A stretch of DNA of 47,567 nucleotides from Desulfobacterium sp. GTDB taxonomy: Bacteria; Desulfobacterota; Desulfobacteria; Desulfobacterales; Desulfobacteraceae. This document shows, piece after piece, positions 39,976 to 47,567 of the stretch (its first letter is position 1; each line of letters starts with the position of its first letter). The DNA lies in the NCBI GenBank assembly GCA_030145245.1, contig JAQYWC010000007.1:1-47567 (forward strand). The letters are read 5' to 3'. A model generated the notes under the pieces. The model had not been told where the DNA came from. It did not search any database and saw nothing but the letters and a program-made list of their open reading frames with translations. The position numbers and the translations under genes are program-made.

Positions 39976-40377
39976 TCAAAAAGCTAAATGCATCAAAACC
40001 ACACAGACACCTGATACGAAAATACCAGATGCCTGTTTAGTTGCTGAATCCAACTTCCCGCCAACAATCACTACTTCCCCGGGGGTGGAGGTATCCGGTT
40101 CTGCATTGGGAGTGGGAAAGGGAGTCCCCTGTTCTCCAAAATACCAGTCCACATCATTCTTTTCAACAACGGGTGAACCGTGATCCGAAGAATCATAGGT
40201 CAGTTTCACGCCGTAACTGAGAATCGGATCGGCTTCCACATCCACAGATAGATATACCGCCAAATCAGAATCAGTATACGCACCCTCAGCATATACGTTA
40301 ACCGTTGCTGACGCAGCACCAGCGAAGAGAGAGACCATCGCAAAGATGCCAACCAAGCATTTTGCATATTTTCCCAT
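39976..40377 (-). CDS. Small secreted cohesin-like protein, probably truncated
   Basis: The start at 40377 (MGKYAKCLVGIFAMVSLFAG) has GGAGGTG six bases upstream. After signal-peptide cleavage near ASA the mature part reads TVNVYAEGAYTDSDLAVYLS and DVEADPILSYGVKLTYDSS, a cohesin-like beta-sandwich start, and later DTSTPGEVVIVGGKLD. The frame stops at VVLMHLAF. Reading past the TGA gives DSEGVVPC, which looks like continued beta-sheet sequence, so the gene may have lost its end by a nonsense mutation. The downstream C25 protease starts within that tail. At 133 residues it is shorter than usual for a cohesin module. Confidence 0.6.
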   Translation of the reverse strand: MGKYAKCLVGIFAMVSLFAGAASATVNVYAEGAYTDSDLAVYLSVDVEADPILSYGVKLTYDSSDHGSPVVEKNDVDWYFGEQGTPFPTPNAEPDTSTPGEVVIVGGKLDSATKQASGIFVSGVCVVLMHLAF

Positions 40378-40383
40378 TATTTG

Positions 40384-40428
40384 CACCTCCGTTCACATAA
40401 TTATATGACACAAAAACGACAAGTTAAA
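40384..40428 (-). promoter_or_regulatory. Promoter and strong ribosome-binding site for the cohesin-like/C25 genes
   Basis: On the minus strand TTTAAC (40423-40428) and a perfect TATAAT (40400-40405) are spaced by 17 bp. The Shine-Dalgarno GGAGGTG lies at 40384-40390, six bases before the ATG at 40377. The 5' untranslated region would be very short (~15-20 nt). Confidence 0.55.
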
Positions 40429-40959
40429 TGGTCCATCTGTTCATGTTGGCTGAGACCTGTCAAATTTATCCACATGGAAACCAATAATCTTTTACAGGCA
40501 AATTTTATACCAAAAATTCGCAATTCATTGACTCTATCCAGAACAATTCACTGAAATTTTTAAACTGCCGGAAACACAGTCGAAATTTTCAATAAAATAT
40601 TTCATTTTACAAACTAACACTTGCAAATTTCCCAATGCTTTGAAAAAAAATACAACCTTTATCGCCCTAAAAGGTCCGAACGGTGTAATTCCCCCCTATA
40701 GATTAGGATTTTTTTTCACAGTTTCAAATTGAACAATAACGTCACGAATAAAGAATAGCGTTCATCAAACGAGAACCAACTATTTGTCTGTTACTTACAT
40801 TTTTGAACTCGAACCAGGAGCAACCATCGCCAGTAAAAGATATAAAGGGGATGGAACAACGCCACTGACAGATGCCAGCATTCAACTGACGGCACGGTAC
40901 GGGAACCCATGCGGAGAAAGACAGGAGATTGCCTTGGGGAAGAATACAGCCAGGTTCTT
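40429..40959. other. Intergenic stretch without a supported gene
   Basis: About 530 AT-rich bases lie between the promoter of the cohesin-like gene and the 3' end of gspN. ORFs of 73-97 codons on both strands overlap each other and gspN, lack ribosome-binding sites and resemble nothing, so I do not call them. No RNA or repeat is seen. Confidence 0.4.
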
Positions 40960-41832
40960 TCACAGGCTGAATAAGGGCTTATCAACGGTTCCTGAAACAG
41001 TAAAGGGAATTCCCCCCTTTTTAGAATCCTCAAGCATCATTACAAGGGGAAAAATCCTCGGGAATTTAGAAAAATAGTCCGTATGGGGCTGGATCCGGCC
41101 CTTCAGATTCAGGCGGCTTTTTTCAACTGGACGGTCCAGCACAACGCTGCCGGTCGCCGTGATATCCGCCTGTGAACCGGATGCGCTGAAGCTGATAAGC
41201 TTCAGCAGGTAACCCTTCACACGAAAATCCATGTTGATCCGTTCAAAATCAAACTCTGAAATTCCCAGTTGGTCAAACACAGCACTCTTCACCAAGGCTC
41301 TGCATCCTGAGGCGGAGATGTTCCCCCGACCGGTCGCAGCGTCTCCCCCCGGCACCTGATAAAGAAAGTCACCGTCCAGGATGAAACTGAGCCGGACATT
41401 TGCGGAAGCATTGTTCAACCGCCATCCGTCGACCTCCATCCCTGAAACATGGAGTTGAAGCTTGCCCTGGTCCATGGAAAAAGGGATCGCTCCTGCGAAA
41501 CTGCCTGTTAAGGAACCATTGTAGGCAACGGCCTTGAAATCGGCTCTCTTATCGGTTGAAAAGAGGGATAAGAGCTCTGGGAACAGGGATGCGGACTGAA
41601 GCACAAGTGCGGTTCCACCGGGCATAACAATTTTTGAATTGACCGCCATGACCCCCAGGGGAAAGACCGGTCCCACCTGTTCGATGGTAAACCTGTAACC
41701 GGGAAACTGACGGTTCAGCCTCTCAACCGCAAGTTCAGTTGCCCTTTTTTCAGGAAACAAGAGAACGCAAAAAAGAAAAAAGGCCAAAACAGAATAGGCA
41801 CCATATAATAAAAAGGATTTACGAACCACCAT
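40960..41832 (-). CDS. gspN: Stand-alone GspN-like type II secretion protein
   Basis: The start at 41832 (MVVRKSFLLYGAYSVLAFFL) has GGAG eight bases upstream; the frame extends seven codons further. One N-terminal membrane anchor (residues ~8-27) is followed by a periplasmic beta-rich domain: RFTIEQVGPVFPLGVMAVNS, GTALVLQSASLFPELLSLFS, GKLQLHVSGMEVDGWRLNNA and SRLNLKGRIQPHTDYFSKFP. This matches the GspN family common in Desulfobacterota, an accessory of the type II secretion system. No other gsp gene is nearby. The many secreted proteins in this window are plausible substrates. Its 5' end is inside a 211-bp tandem duplication. Confidence 0.72.
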   Translation of the reverse strand: MVVRKSFLLYGAYSVLAFFLFCVLLFPEKRATELAVERLNRQFPGYRFTIEQVGPVFPLGVMAVNSKIVMPGGTALVLQSASLFPELLSLFSTDKRADFKAVAYNGSLTGSFAGAIPFSMDQGKLQLHVSGMEVDGWRLNNASANVRLSFILDGDFLYQVPGGDAATGRGNISASGCRALVKSAVFDQLGISEFDFERINMDFRVKGYLLKLISFSASGSQADITATGSVVLDRPVEKSRLNLKGRIQPHTDYFSKFPRIFPLVMMLEDSKKGGIPFTVSGTVDKPLFSL

Positions 41833-42234
41833 AGGAACGCTCCATTGATACAAATTTCAGGGTGGAAACGATGAAACATATGGCCACTATACAAAGTCCC
41901 GAAAAAATTGCAAGGACTAAGTGATGGTACAAGGGCAGGATGCCTCCGATAATAGCGACCTTGAGGATTAACCCGAGGAAATTAAAAAGAAATGTGACTT
42001 TTTATCTACAATTCTGTGTAAACAAGGACTTACGAACCACCATAGGAACGTTCCATTGATACAAATTTCAGGATAGAAGCGATAAATCATATGGCCACGA
42101 TACAAAATCCCGAAGAAATTGCAAGGACTAAGTGATGGTAACAGGGGCAGGATGCCTGCGGTAATAGCGACCTTGAGGATTAACCCGGGGAAATAAAAAA
42201 AATTGTGACTTTTTATCTACAATACTGTGTAAAC
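41813..42234. repeat. Tandem duplication of a 211-bp segment covering the gspN start
   Basis: Copy 1 (41813-42023) and copy 2 (42024-42234) align over their full length with roughly 5-10% differences and small indels; both contain TTACGAACCACCATAGGAAC and end with CTGTGTAAACAA. Copy 1 includes the first codons, ribosome-binding site and upstream region of gspN (minus strand). Copy 2 therefore carries a second, non-coding copy of the same start region. Confidence 0.9.
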
Positions 42235-42760
42235 AATGTGCGACATGCCATCCCATCGGTTTTCGCCGGACCATCCCCAAGGAATCGCGATAGAATCATA
42301 AGCACTGATATCCGGGGCAGAGGAGAGCAGCAAGATATCTAAAAACCCCTTTCTCAAATCTTGGCATTATATTTGCTTACATAGTAACAAGAAAGACAAG
42401 TTGAGCTAGCATAAACAACTGGTTTCTCATTAATTTTTAAAAATTTGTTTATCTGAAAGACCTTAGGATTGTTGTAAGCTTCACTGCCGTTTTCTACTGT
42501 TTCTTTTTCCATATCTTCGTGGAACGATCATTCCTTCGTCCTTGCCCCCATGTTGTACTCCTTTTGCTGCCATTAACGATACGGATAACTGTTTAATGCC
42601 TGACGCCATCGGAGCCCAAACCAGAACAGACACCGAGAGTTCTTTAATATCAACACATTAACGTGGATAGTCTTGTCAAAAACATAGGATCAGTTTGCAA
42701 TTTTGACAGCGTTTATCAGCCCCAAAGGGTTTTGAAACGAAATTATTAAAGGTGAAAATC
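42235..42760. other. Intergenic region before the second S8 protease locus
   Basis: These ~525 bp follow the tandem repeat and should contain the promoter of the second protease locus. I find no supported ORF, RNA or repeat and no obvious similarity to the region before the first locus (22070-23003). Confidence 0.35.
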
Positions 42761-45343
42761 ATGAAATCAGCCATTCACGTTATTTCGCAACCCAATATCA
42801 TTCCATCAACTATATCCCGGGTTTCTAATGGGCATGTTCTCTGTTTCACCGTCCTGATAGCTGCGCTGCTGCTTGTAACGGCCACAGGATATGCAGGCGA
42901 TGGGGACAACATAAAAAAACTCTCCCGGGACAAAGCCCTTCCCTTGTTAGACAGTTCCCAGAACGGTGAAGCAAAACGATTCATTATCCGGCTGAAACAG
43001 CGCCACCGGTCAAAGCGGGGCAGGATGGCCCGGGGCGATAAAAAAGGCGAGGCAATTGCACGGTTAAAACAGGAAGTCCAGTCAAATCAGGAAAAGGTGC
43101 TTCAATTACTTAGCGAGAGAAAACTCTACCATAAGGGAAACCGCCGTGGTAACCGTTACAATCGATCTGCCATGAGCCCTCCGGCTATGCAAAGCCCTCG
43201 AAGTTTCTGGCTTTCAAACTGTATAGCGGTAACAGCCACGCCGGAAGAGATAGAACAGATCGCCGGCCACCCGGATGTGGCCGAGGTGACCGAGAATGTG
43301 ATTCTAAGCGTCCCCACCATGGACATAAACGAATCAAATGACGACTTGGCTCCTGAATTTTCATGGAACCAGCGCCTCATAGGACTGGATGCAATCTTTG
43401 CCTCCGGCCTTGACGGACGAGATGTGAGGGTGGGAATCATTGACACCGGCATAAACCCCCTTCACCCGGACATTGCCGGAAAAATCACCACCTGGGCCGA
43501 ATTTGACTCCTTTGGAAACAAAATCGACAGCGCCCCCCACGAGTCCCATAAAAAGGAACATGGAACCCATGTGGCCTCGATTCTTGCAGGGAATACCACA
43601 GGTGTCGCCCCGGGCGTAAGCCTGACTGTTGCCCTTGCTCTTCCCAAGGGTTTTGGCAGACTTGAACAGCTTCTGGCAGCCATGCAGTGGGTACTCAACC
43701 CTGACAACGATGCTGCAACAAACGACGGGGCCCAGATAGTCAACATGTCCTGGGGCCTGTGGCCAAGCTCAACAGTACTGCGGGAAGCGATTCTGAACAT
43801 GGTCGAGGCAGGCGTCCTGCCGGTCTGTGCCATCGGCAATGTAGGTGAATGGGCCACCTTTTCCCCTGGTAATGTTCCCGAGGCCCTAGGAGTCGGAGCC
43901 GTTGACAAGAACGACATCGTTCCATGGTTCTCTTCCTGGGGAGAAGTCCATTGGGATGACATTTCCCTGCTGAAGCCGGACATTTCAGCCCCCGGGGAGC
44001 AGGTTCCCACGATGGACAGCCAGGGCAACATGGTCACACTTTCAGGAACTTCCATAGCCGCCCCCCATGTGGCCGGCGCCGGTGCCCTGCTGCTCCAGCA
44101 CACCCCGGAACTGACACTAAACCAGCTTAGAGCCTTCCTTCTCCGTAGCGCCAAAGATTTAGGACCACCAAAATCAGACTATTATACCTCCTACGAATAC
44201 ACCTACGGAAAAAGCAGGTTAGACGTGGCAGCGGCCCTGGACTTCCTTGAACAATACAGCCCAGGTTTAAACAGCAGCGATGTGGTGGTGGAAGCCATCA
44301 ACCCGTTGGACGATTCCCAAGCACCCATTGTTTACCAATACTTTTCCGACGGCAAGGGAGGTTTTTCAAAACCGGTTCTCCTCCACGTCCCAGGAAATTC
44401 AAATACCGAATTGATAGGGCTTGCTGACGTAAACGGCGACGGTTATTCAGACCTGATCGCAAGGGAGACAAAATCCCTTGACACCGGCGAATTCAGGATC
44501 ACCTACACGGCCTATCCTTCCGAGGATGCGTCGGGGTTCTCCACCCGGGGCCTCACCTGGTACTCTTTTGTGTCACCCACCCAGGGGCCCCCTGAGTTGA
44601 TAGGCTTCGGTGATGTCAACGGCGACCAACAAGAGGATATGATCCTCGCCCAAAGCACGCTTTCCCCCCCCTATTACCAATGGCAAATGCTTGCCGTGCT
44701 CGCAGGGGAGAGATTCGACCTTGAAAATCCCCCAGAGCTCTGGTCCGAGATAAAAGTCCATCGTGTTTACACCACTCATTTTTCCCTTGGAGACATTAAC
44801 GGCGACAGCAGGTCTGATCTGATCGTCGGCCTGCGATACCAATACTACAACAAGCCTACGTTCTATTCTTTCAGGCTATCCGACGGAGAACGGTTCGACG
44901 CCTCCTACAACACCTATCCGAAACGGATCAACGCTTCGTTCTACGGCCCCCTTCGTTTGTTGGCAGTCAAAGACGTGAACGGAGATGGATGGACAGATAT
45001 GATCCTGGGAGCCGATTTTTTCCGGTCAGGATGGGAGACGCCGGTATATGTAGCCCTTTCCAACGGACGTGGAAGCTTTTTCACCGAAAAAATATGGGCA
45101 ACCCTGCCCCTGGAAAGTGGTGGCAGGATCGAGACGGCATCAGATATGAACGATGACGGCTTAACGGATATTATCATCAGAAGGTCGGACATGGCCTTGA
45201 CACTGGATATCTGGCTTTCAAACGGAGAAAATCGGTTCGTAAAAAAACAAACCCAATGGCTTAATTTGGAATCAATCCCCACGGACATGGATGTCGGCTT
45301 CAAAGGAGCTGCCGATATCGGGCTGGGGGATTGGAGAAGATAA
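42761..45343 (+). CDS. Secreted subtilisin-like (S8) protease with FG-GAP/VCBS repeats, copy 2
   Basis: ATG 42761 is preceded by AAAGG; an in-frame GTG at 42752 is an alternative. A signal peptide (CFTVLIAALLLVTATGYAGD) leads to a propeptide with basic, Gly-rich stretches. The catalytic domain has D228 (GIIDTGINPLHP), H267 (HGTHVASILAG) and S431 (LSGTSIAAPHVAGAG). The C-terminal propeller-type repeats are DVNGDGYSDL, DVNGDQQEDM, DINGDSRSDL, DVNGDGWTDM and DMNDDGLTDI. It is collinear with copy 1 throughout (for example SNCI..T.T..EI..IA.HPDV and ENVILS.PTMD), differing mainly in the propeptide. Same downstream gene order as copy 1. Confidence 0.88.
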   Translation: MKSAIHVISQPNIIPSTISRVSNGHVLCFTVLIAALLLVTATGYAGDGDNIKKLSRDKALPLLDSSQNGEAKRFIIRLKQRHRSKRGRMARGDKKGEAIARLKQEVQSNQEKVLQLLSERKLYHKGNRRGNRYNRSAMSPPAMQSPRSFWLSNCIAVTATPEEIEQIAGHPDVAEVTENVILSVPTMDINESNDDLAPEFSWNQRLIGLDAIFASGLDGRDVRVGIIDTGINPLHPDIAGKITTWAEFDSFGNKIDSAPHESHKKEHGTHVASILAGNTTGVAPGVSLTVALALPKGFGRLEQLLAAMQWVLNPDNDAATNDGAQIVNMSWGLWPSSTVLREAILNMVEAGVLPVCAIGNVGEWATFSPGNVPEALGVGAVDKNDIVPWFSSWGEVHWDDISLLKPDISAPGEQVPTMDSQGNMVTLSGTSIAAPHVAGAGALLLQHTPELTLNQLRAFLLRSAKDLGPPKSDYYTSYEYTYGKSRLDVAAALDFLEQYSPGLNSSDVVVEAINPLDDSQAPIVYQYFSDGKGGFSKPVLLHVPGNSNTELIGLADVNGDGYSDLIARETKSLDTGEFRITYTAYPSEDASGFSTRGLTWYSFVSPTQGPPELIGFGDVNGDQQEDMILAQSTLSPPYYQWQMLAVLAGERFDLENPPELWSEIKVHRVYTTHFSLGDINGDSRSDLIVGLRYQYYNKPTFYSFRLSDGERFDASYNTYPKRINASFYGPLRLLAVKDVNGDGWTDMILGADFFRSGWETPVYVALSNGRGSFFTEKIWATLPLESGGRIETASDMNDDGLTDIIIRRSDMALTLDIWLSNGENRFVKKQTQWLNLESIPTDMDVGFKGAADIGLGDWRR

Positions 45344-45374
45344 TCTTTAATTAACGAACCAAGGAGGTAAGACA

Positions 45375-46325
45375 TTGAAACGATTAACAGCAATCTTAAC
45401 CCCATTATTTTTACTTGTGGCAGCAGCAACAGCCGCCCATGCAGCCCTTGTATGGGACAGTGTAGACTCGACCTATCTATTGGGAGGACCACCTTATTCT
45501 TCCTACGACGTCACCAAAAACGGCGGCGAATTTTATAACTGGTCTATCCCCTATTACCACTCTGAAATGGGACTGGTCTCACCGGTGAAGGATATTAACG
45601 CGACCGCCGTTGGAAACACCCAGGTAAACTATCCAAGCGGGGCATCGATGAGCTTTGACAGCCAAATAGGTGGTGGGCTGACAACCAGCGGACTTTCCAG
45701 CAACATTGCCACAAATATTGACCATAACAATTTGGGAGCATCGGACGGGGTTATCGTTCGTATGTATTTGAAATCCTCCCTACGGAGGACCTTTACGTCC
45801 ACCGAGGATACGGCAGCCACCATTACGGCAGGGTACACAGGAGCTGTGAACTTTTATGAAAAAAACTACGACTGGACGACCTCATCAGGAGATCCCATCA
45901 ACGTGATGGACCCCTTTTACGGCTATAAAATAGAAACTTTCACAAGTGTCAGGACCTTCGACAAGTCACAGGGTCTAATCGCTTTTAAACCAGAAATCCG
46001 TTTGAACAATGACCAGTCAAACGCAAGCTTCACCATGGACCTGGTAAGTGACCCTGATATCTACTATGTCCTCACTTCATACATCATAATTCAGGCAGAA
46101 CTCTGGAACGCAGACCCGTACTTTAACAACGTTGAGGTTCTGGATAACCAGGTGTTTGAGATTGGAAATTGGGACAACCCGGCATCTGTGGATCCTTTGA
46201 TGTTCACAAGCTCCGTGATCCCGCTGAATACCCCTGTACCCGGATCCCTGGTTCTGCTTTTGTCCGGATTGGGAGGATTACTAACAGCAAGGCGCAGGTT
46301 ACCCCACAAAAACTGCGACAGCTGA
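45375..46325 (+). CDS. PEP-CTERM-type secreted surface protein, copy 2 (TTG start)
   Basis: AAGGAGGTAAGACA directly precedes a TTG at 45375, supporting a non-ATG start; the signal peptide (MKRLTAILTPLFLLVAAATA, cleavage after AHA) begins there. The mature part starts ALVWDSVDS, and SDPDIYYVL is shared with the paralogue at 25666. The C-terminus is NTPVPGSLVLLLSGLGGLL followed by TARRRLPHKN, a PEP-CTERM/VPLPA-like sorting signal with hydrophobic span and basic end. Overall identity to copy 1 is only moderate, with conserved ends and a diverged middle, as expected for a surface-exposed protein. It lies 31 bp after the protease gene. Confidence 0.75.
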   Translation: MKRLTAILTPLFLLVAAATAAHAALVWDSVDSTYLLGGPPYSSYDVTKNGGEFYNWSIPYYHSEMGLVSPVKDINATAVGNTQVNYPSGASMSFDSQIGGGLTTSGLSSNIATNIDHNNLGASDGVIVRMYLKSSLRRTFTSTEDTAATITAGYTGAVNFYEKNYDWTTSSGDPINVMDPFYGYKIETFTSVRTFDKSQGLIAFKPEIRLNNDQSNASFTMDLVSDPDIYYVLTSYIIIQAELWNADPYFNNVEVLDNQVFEIGNWDNPASVDPLMFTSSVIPLNTPVPGSLVLLLSGLGGLLTARRRLPHKNCDS

Positions 46326-46353
46326 TATCTGATAATCCCGGTTCGTAAAAACA

Positions 46354-46365
46354 AAAGGGGGTGAT
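46354..46365 (+). promoter_or_regulatory. Anti-SD-like sequence 76 nt upstream of the next gene
   Basis: AAAGGGGGTGAT matches the perfect anti-SD AAAGGAGGTGAT at 26632-26643 in 11 of 12 positions and lies at nearly the same distance from the corresponding gene. The ATG after it opens only three codons, so it is not a start-site Shine-Dalgarno. Confidence 0.35.
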
Positions 46366-46440
46366 TCCCATGCTTGTATAGCATCTATTTCAAATGGAAA
46401 TCTTTAAAAACCGAACACCATTATTTTAAGGAGAAACGTC

Positions 46441-47226
46441 ATGTTGAAAAGAATCTTAACTCTGATGGCAACACTTGCAATTCTTTCTTCCCCAGCCTTT
46501 GCAGGGGACAGGCCCGAATTCGATTGTGTCGGTGACGATGCAACCAATTATTTCAACGATGCCATCAAGAATATGGTTGTGGCAGAAAACCCGTGGAACC
46601 TGGCCAGCGACTTCACAAACACCATCTATCCTAGAGAATATTTCACACCTCCGGTGCAAATGACCCCCGACATCTGCTTTGACGGCTATATGTCCGCCTA
46701 TACCCAGTGGAAACGTCCTGCCATGTATGAATGGCAGATTGTCCTTCAGATGGACCCCCAGAGCGACCTTGACATAAACATCGTGGACTGTGTTGTAAAA
46801 CACAACTCCAAGACAGCCTTTGGGGTCAATCCCTGGGAAGGCGCAGATCAGACCGGTCGTTTCCAGTTGACCGACGGCACATCCATGTTCGTTGAAGGGG
46901 CCAATCCCGCGGTTACAGTGGTAGCCGCCCCAGGTCCCAACGCTGTATATGGGTTCAACGCTCCCTTCATCATGACAAACCGTACCCAGGGAGGGCTCTC
47001 GTTAGTCCTACTGGACAATCTTCTCTACACCTCCAAGGCACTATGGGAAGAAGGCCTGGTTGCAAGAATGCCCCTGTTTCTTGACAATGAGTTTCCTCTA
47101 AGTGCCGGCGACATCATAAACATCAAGATCTTGATCCCCTTTTCGAACTCCGTTGATATCCGTTACGGAGAAGACAATGTTTGCGTTAAATACGTTGGTA
47201 TAGACGGAACCATCTATACTCAATAG
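46441..47226 (+). CDS. Conserved secreted protein of unknown family (PEFD/VGDD), paralogue 3
   Basis: AAGGAGA precedes the ATG. The signal peptide ends near SPAFAG and the mature part starts DRPEFDCVGDDATNYF. It is very close to paralogue 1: SAYTQWKRPAMYEWQ, VLQMDPQSDLDINI, VDCVVKHNSKTAFG, PWEGADQTGRFQ, GPNAVYGFNAPF, EEGLVARMP, FPLSAGDIINIKI and VDIRYGEDNVCVKYVGIDGT. Cysteines in DCVGDD, CFDGY, VDCVVKH and DNVC are kept. The sequence differs mainly between residues 45-60 and before the VARMP block. Function unknown; its position between a PEP-CTERM-type gene and a HEAT-repeat gene repeats copy 1. Confidence 0.75.
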   Translation: MLKRILTLMATLAILSSPAFAGDRPEFDCVGDDATNYFNDAIKNMVVAENPWNLASDFTNTIYPREYFTPPVQMTPDICFDGYMSAYTQWKRPAMYEWQIVLQMDPQSDLDINIVDCVVKHNSKTAFGVNPWEGADQTGRFQLTDGTSMFVEGANPAVTVVAAPGPNAVYGFNAPFIMTNRTQGGLSLVLLDNLLYTSKALWEEGLVARMPLFLDNEFPLSAGDIINIKILIPFSNSVDIRYGEDNVCVKYVGIDGTIYTQ

Positions 47227-47280
47227 CCATCCGGCAAAGTAAAGTCCCATGCAATTGGTGGGATTTTACTTAAAACAATG

Positions 47281-47311
47281 AAACCGGGGGGGAACCAATG
47301 CCCCCCGGTTT
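47281..47311 (+). terminator. G/C hairpin, probable attenuator (copy 2)
   Basis: AAACCGGGGGG (47281-47291) and CCCCCCGGTTT (47301-47311) are perfect complements around a nine-base loop, followed by CCTTTT. It occupies the same place as the hairpin at 27564-27585, between the PEFD gene and the HEAT-repeat gene. Confidence 0.75.
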
Positions 47312-47341
47312 CCTTTTCAGACGAACAACTAGGAGATCACC

Positions 47342-47567
47342 ATGGGCAGAAAATCGATCATCTTGACCATCACGGTTTCCGCGGTCATTGTCGCTGGTGT
47401 CATAGGTTACAACATCTTTGATATACCGGTTACCGGCACCCCCTATGATGGAAAAAACAAAGTCAAACTCCAGACTGGAAAACCCAGTCAACCAACAGAC
47501 GAATATCCAATTTCCACGGCACAGGCAAAGGATGAAGCAAAACCTGTTAAAGACACCCCAACAGAAG
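47342..47567 (+). CDS. Membrane-anchored HEAT-repeat protein homologue, N-terminal fragment (runs off the right edge)
   Basis: AGGAGA precedes the ATG at 47342. The visible 75 residues start MGRKSIILTITVSAVIVAGV, matching MGRTPLRTLLTVTVLIVSCI of the gene at 27622, and continue into the same kind of charged, Pro/Thr-rich linker. The repeat domain is beyond the window. It extends the duplicated gene order to four genes. Confidence 0.65.
   Translation, partial: MGRKSIILTITVSAVIVAGVIGYNIFDIPVTGTPYDGKNKVKLQTGKPSQPTDEYPISTAQAKDEAKPVKDTPTE

Noticed and set aside
40742-41077. Short ORFs on both strands near the gspN 3' end
   Set aside because: They overlap one another and gspN, have no ribosome-binding site and show no recognisable motif.
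1-47567. CRISPR arrays, tRNA and rRNA genes
   Set aside because: No regularly spaced short direct repeats and no tRNA- or rRNA-like sequence were noticed on either strand; a covariance-model scan was not possible here.

Overview
The window looks like a chromosomal segment of a Desulfobacterota bacterium, probably a Desulfobacterales-type sulfate reducer. This is an inference from gene content: a long integron integrase, PEP-CTERM-type surface proteins, a lone GspN, an alkyl-DHAP-synthase-like flavoprotein under a FadR-type regulator, cohesin- and dockerin-like modules and HD-GYP signalling. No rRNA or tRNA is present to confirm it. Base composition changes sharply: positions 1 to about 13,350 are AT-rich, and the rest is clearly more GC-rich.

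Region A (1-14,950) reads as a chromosomal integron loaded with defence genes. A plus-strand integron integrase (13361-14770) carries the IntI-specific insertion. All array genes upstream of it lie on the minus strand and point away from it, as cassettes do. Imperfect inverted repeats resembling attC sites separate most genes (11207-11293, 8026-8096, 5797-5880, weaker at 135-185). The cassettes appear to carry a DUF4365 nuclease-like protein with a possible ADP-ribosyltransferase; a two-gene Lamassu-like system (DUF4297/Cap4-like nuclease and Rad50/SMC-like ATPase); two unrecognised genes beside a possible group II intron remnant; and a complete three-gene Detocs system (TPR-like sensor kinase, stand-alone receiver, receiver fused to a nucleoside-phosphorylase domain). 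A lipoprotein gene runs off the left edge.

Region B (14,950-22,070) is GC-rich host metabolism. A FadR-type regulator heads an apparent minus-strand operon with FAD glycerol-3-phosphate dehydrogenase, an FGGY kinase and an alkylglycerone-phosphate-synthase-like flavoprotein, suggesting ether-lipid or alkylglycerol metabolism controlled by acyl-CoA. A good FadR-box match overlaps the predicted fadR -10 hexamer. A divergent PurF homologue lacks the usual N-terminal catalytic Cys.

Regions C and E (23,004-30,841 and 42,761-47,567) are two copies of one secreted-protein locus: a subtilisin-like protease with FG-GAP/VCBS repeats, a PEP-CTERM-type protein, a conserved secreted protein of unknown family (called PEFD/VGDD here), a G/C-rich hairpin, and a membrane-anchored HEAT-repeat protein. 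Copy 1 also has a parvulin-type foldase and a further PEFD paralogue; copy 2 is cut by the window end. This is the best candidate here for an undescribed system.

Region D (30,893-41,832) holds a papain-like/alpha-beta hydrolase fusion, a glycerophosphodiesterase, a perfect 29-bp REP-like palindrome, a Nudix hydrolase, an HD-GYP protein overlapping a cNMP/CBS/DUF294 protein, a gingipain-family (C25) protease with a dockerin-like tail next to a small, apparently truncated cohesin-like protein, and a GspN homologue whose 5' end lies in a 211-bp tandem duplication.
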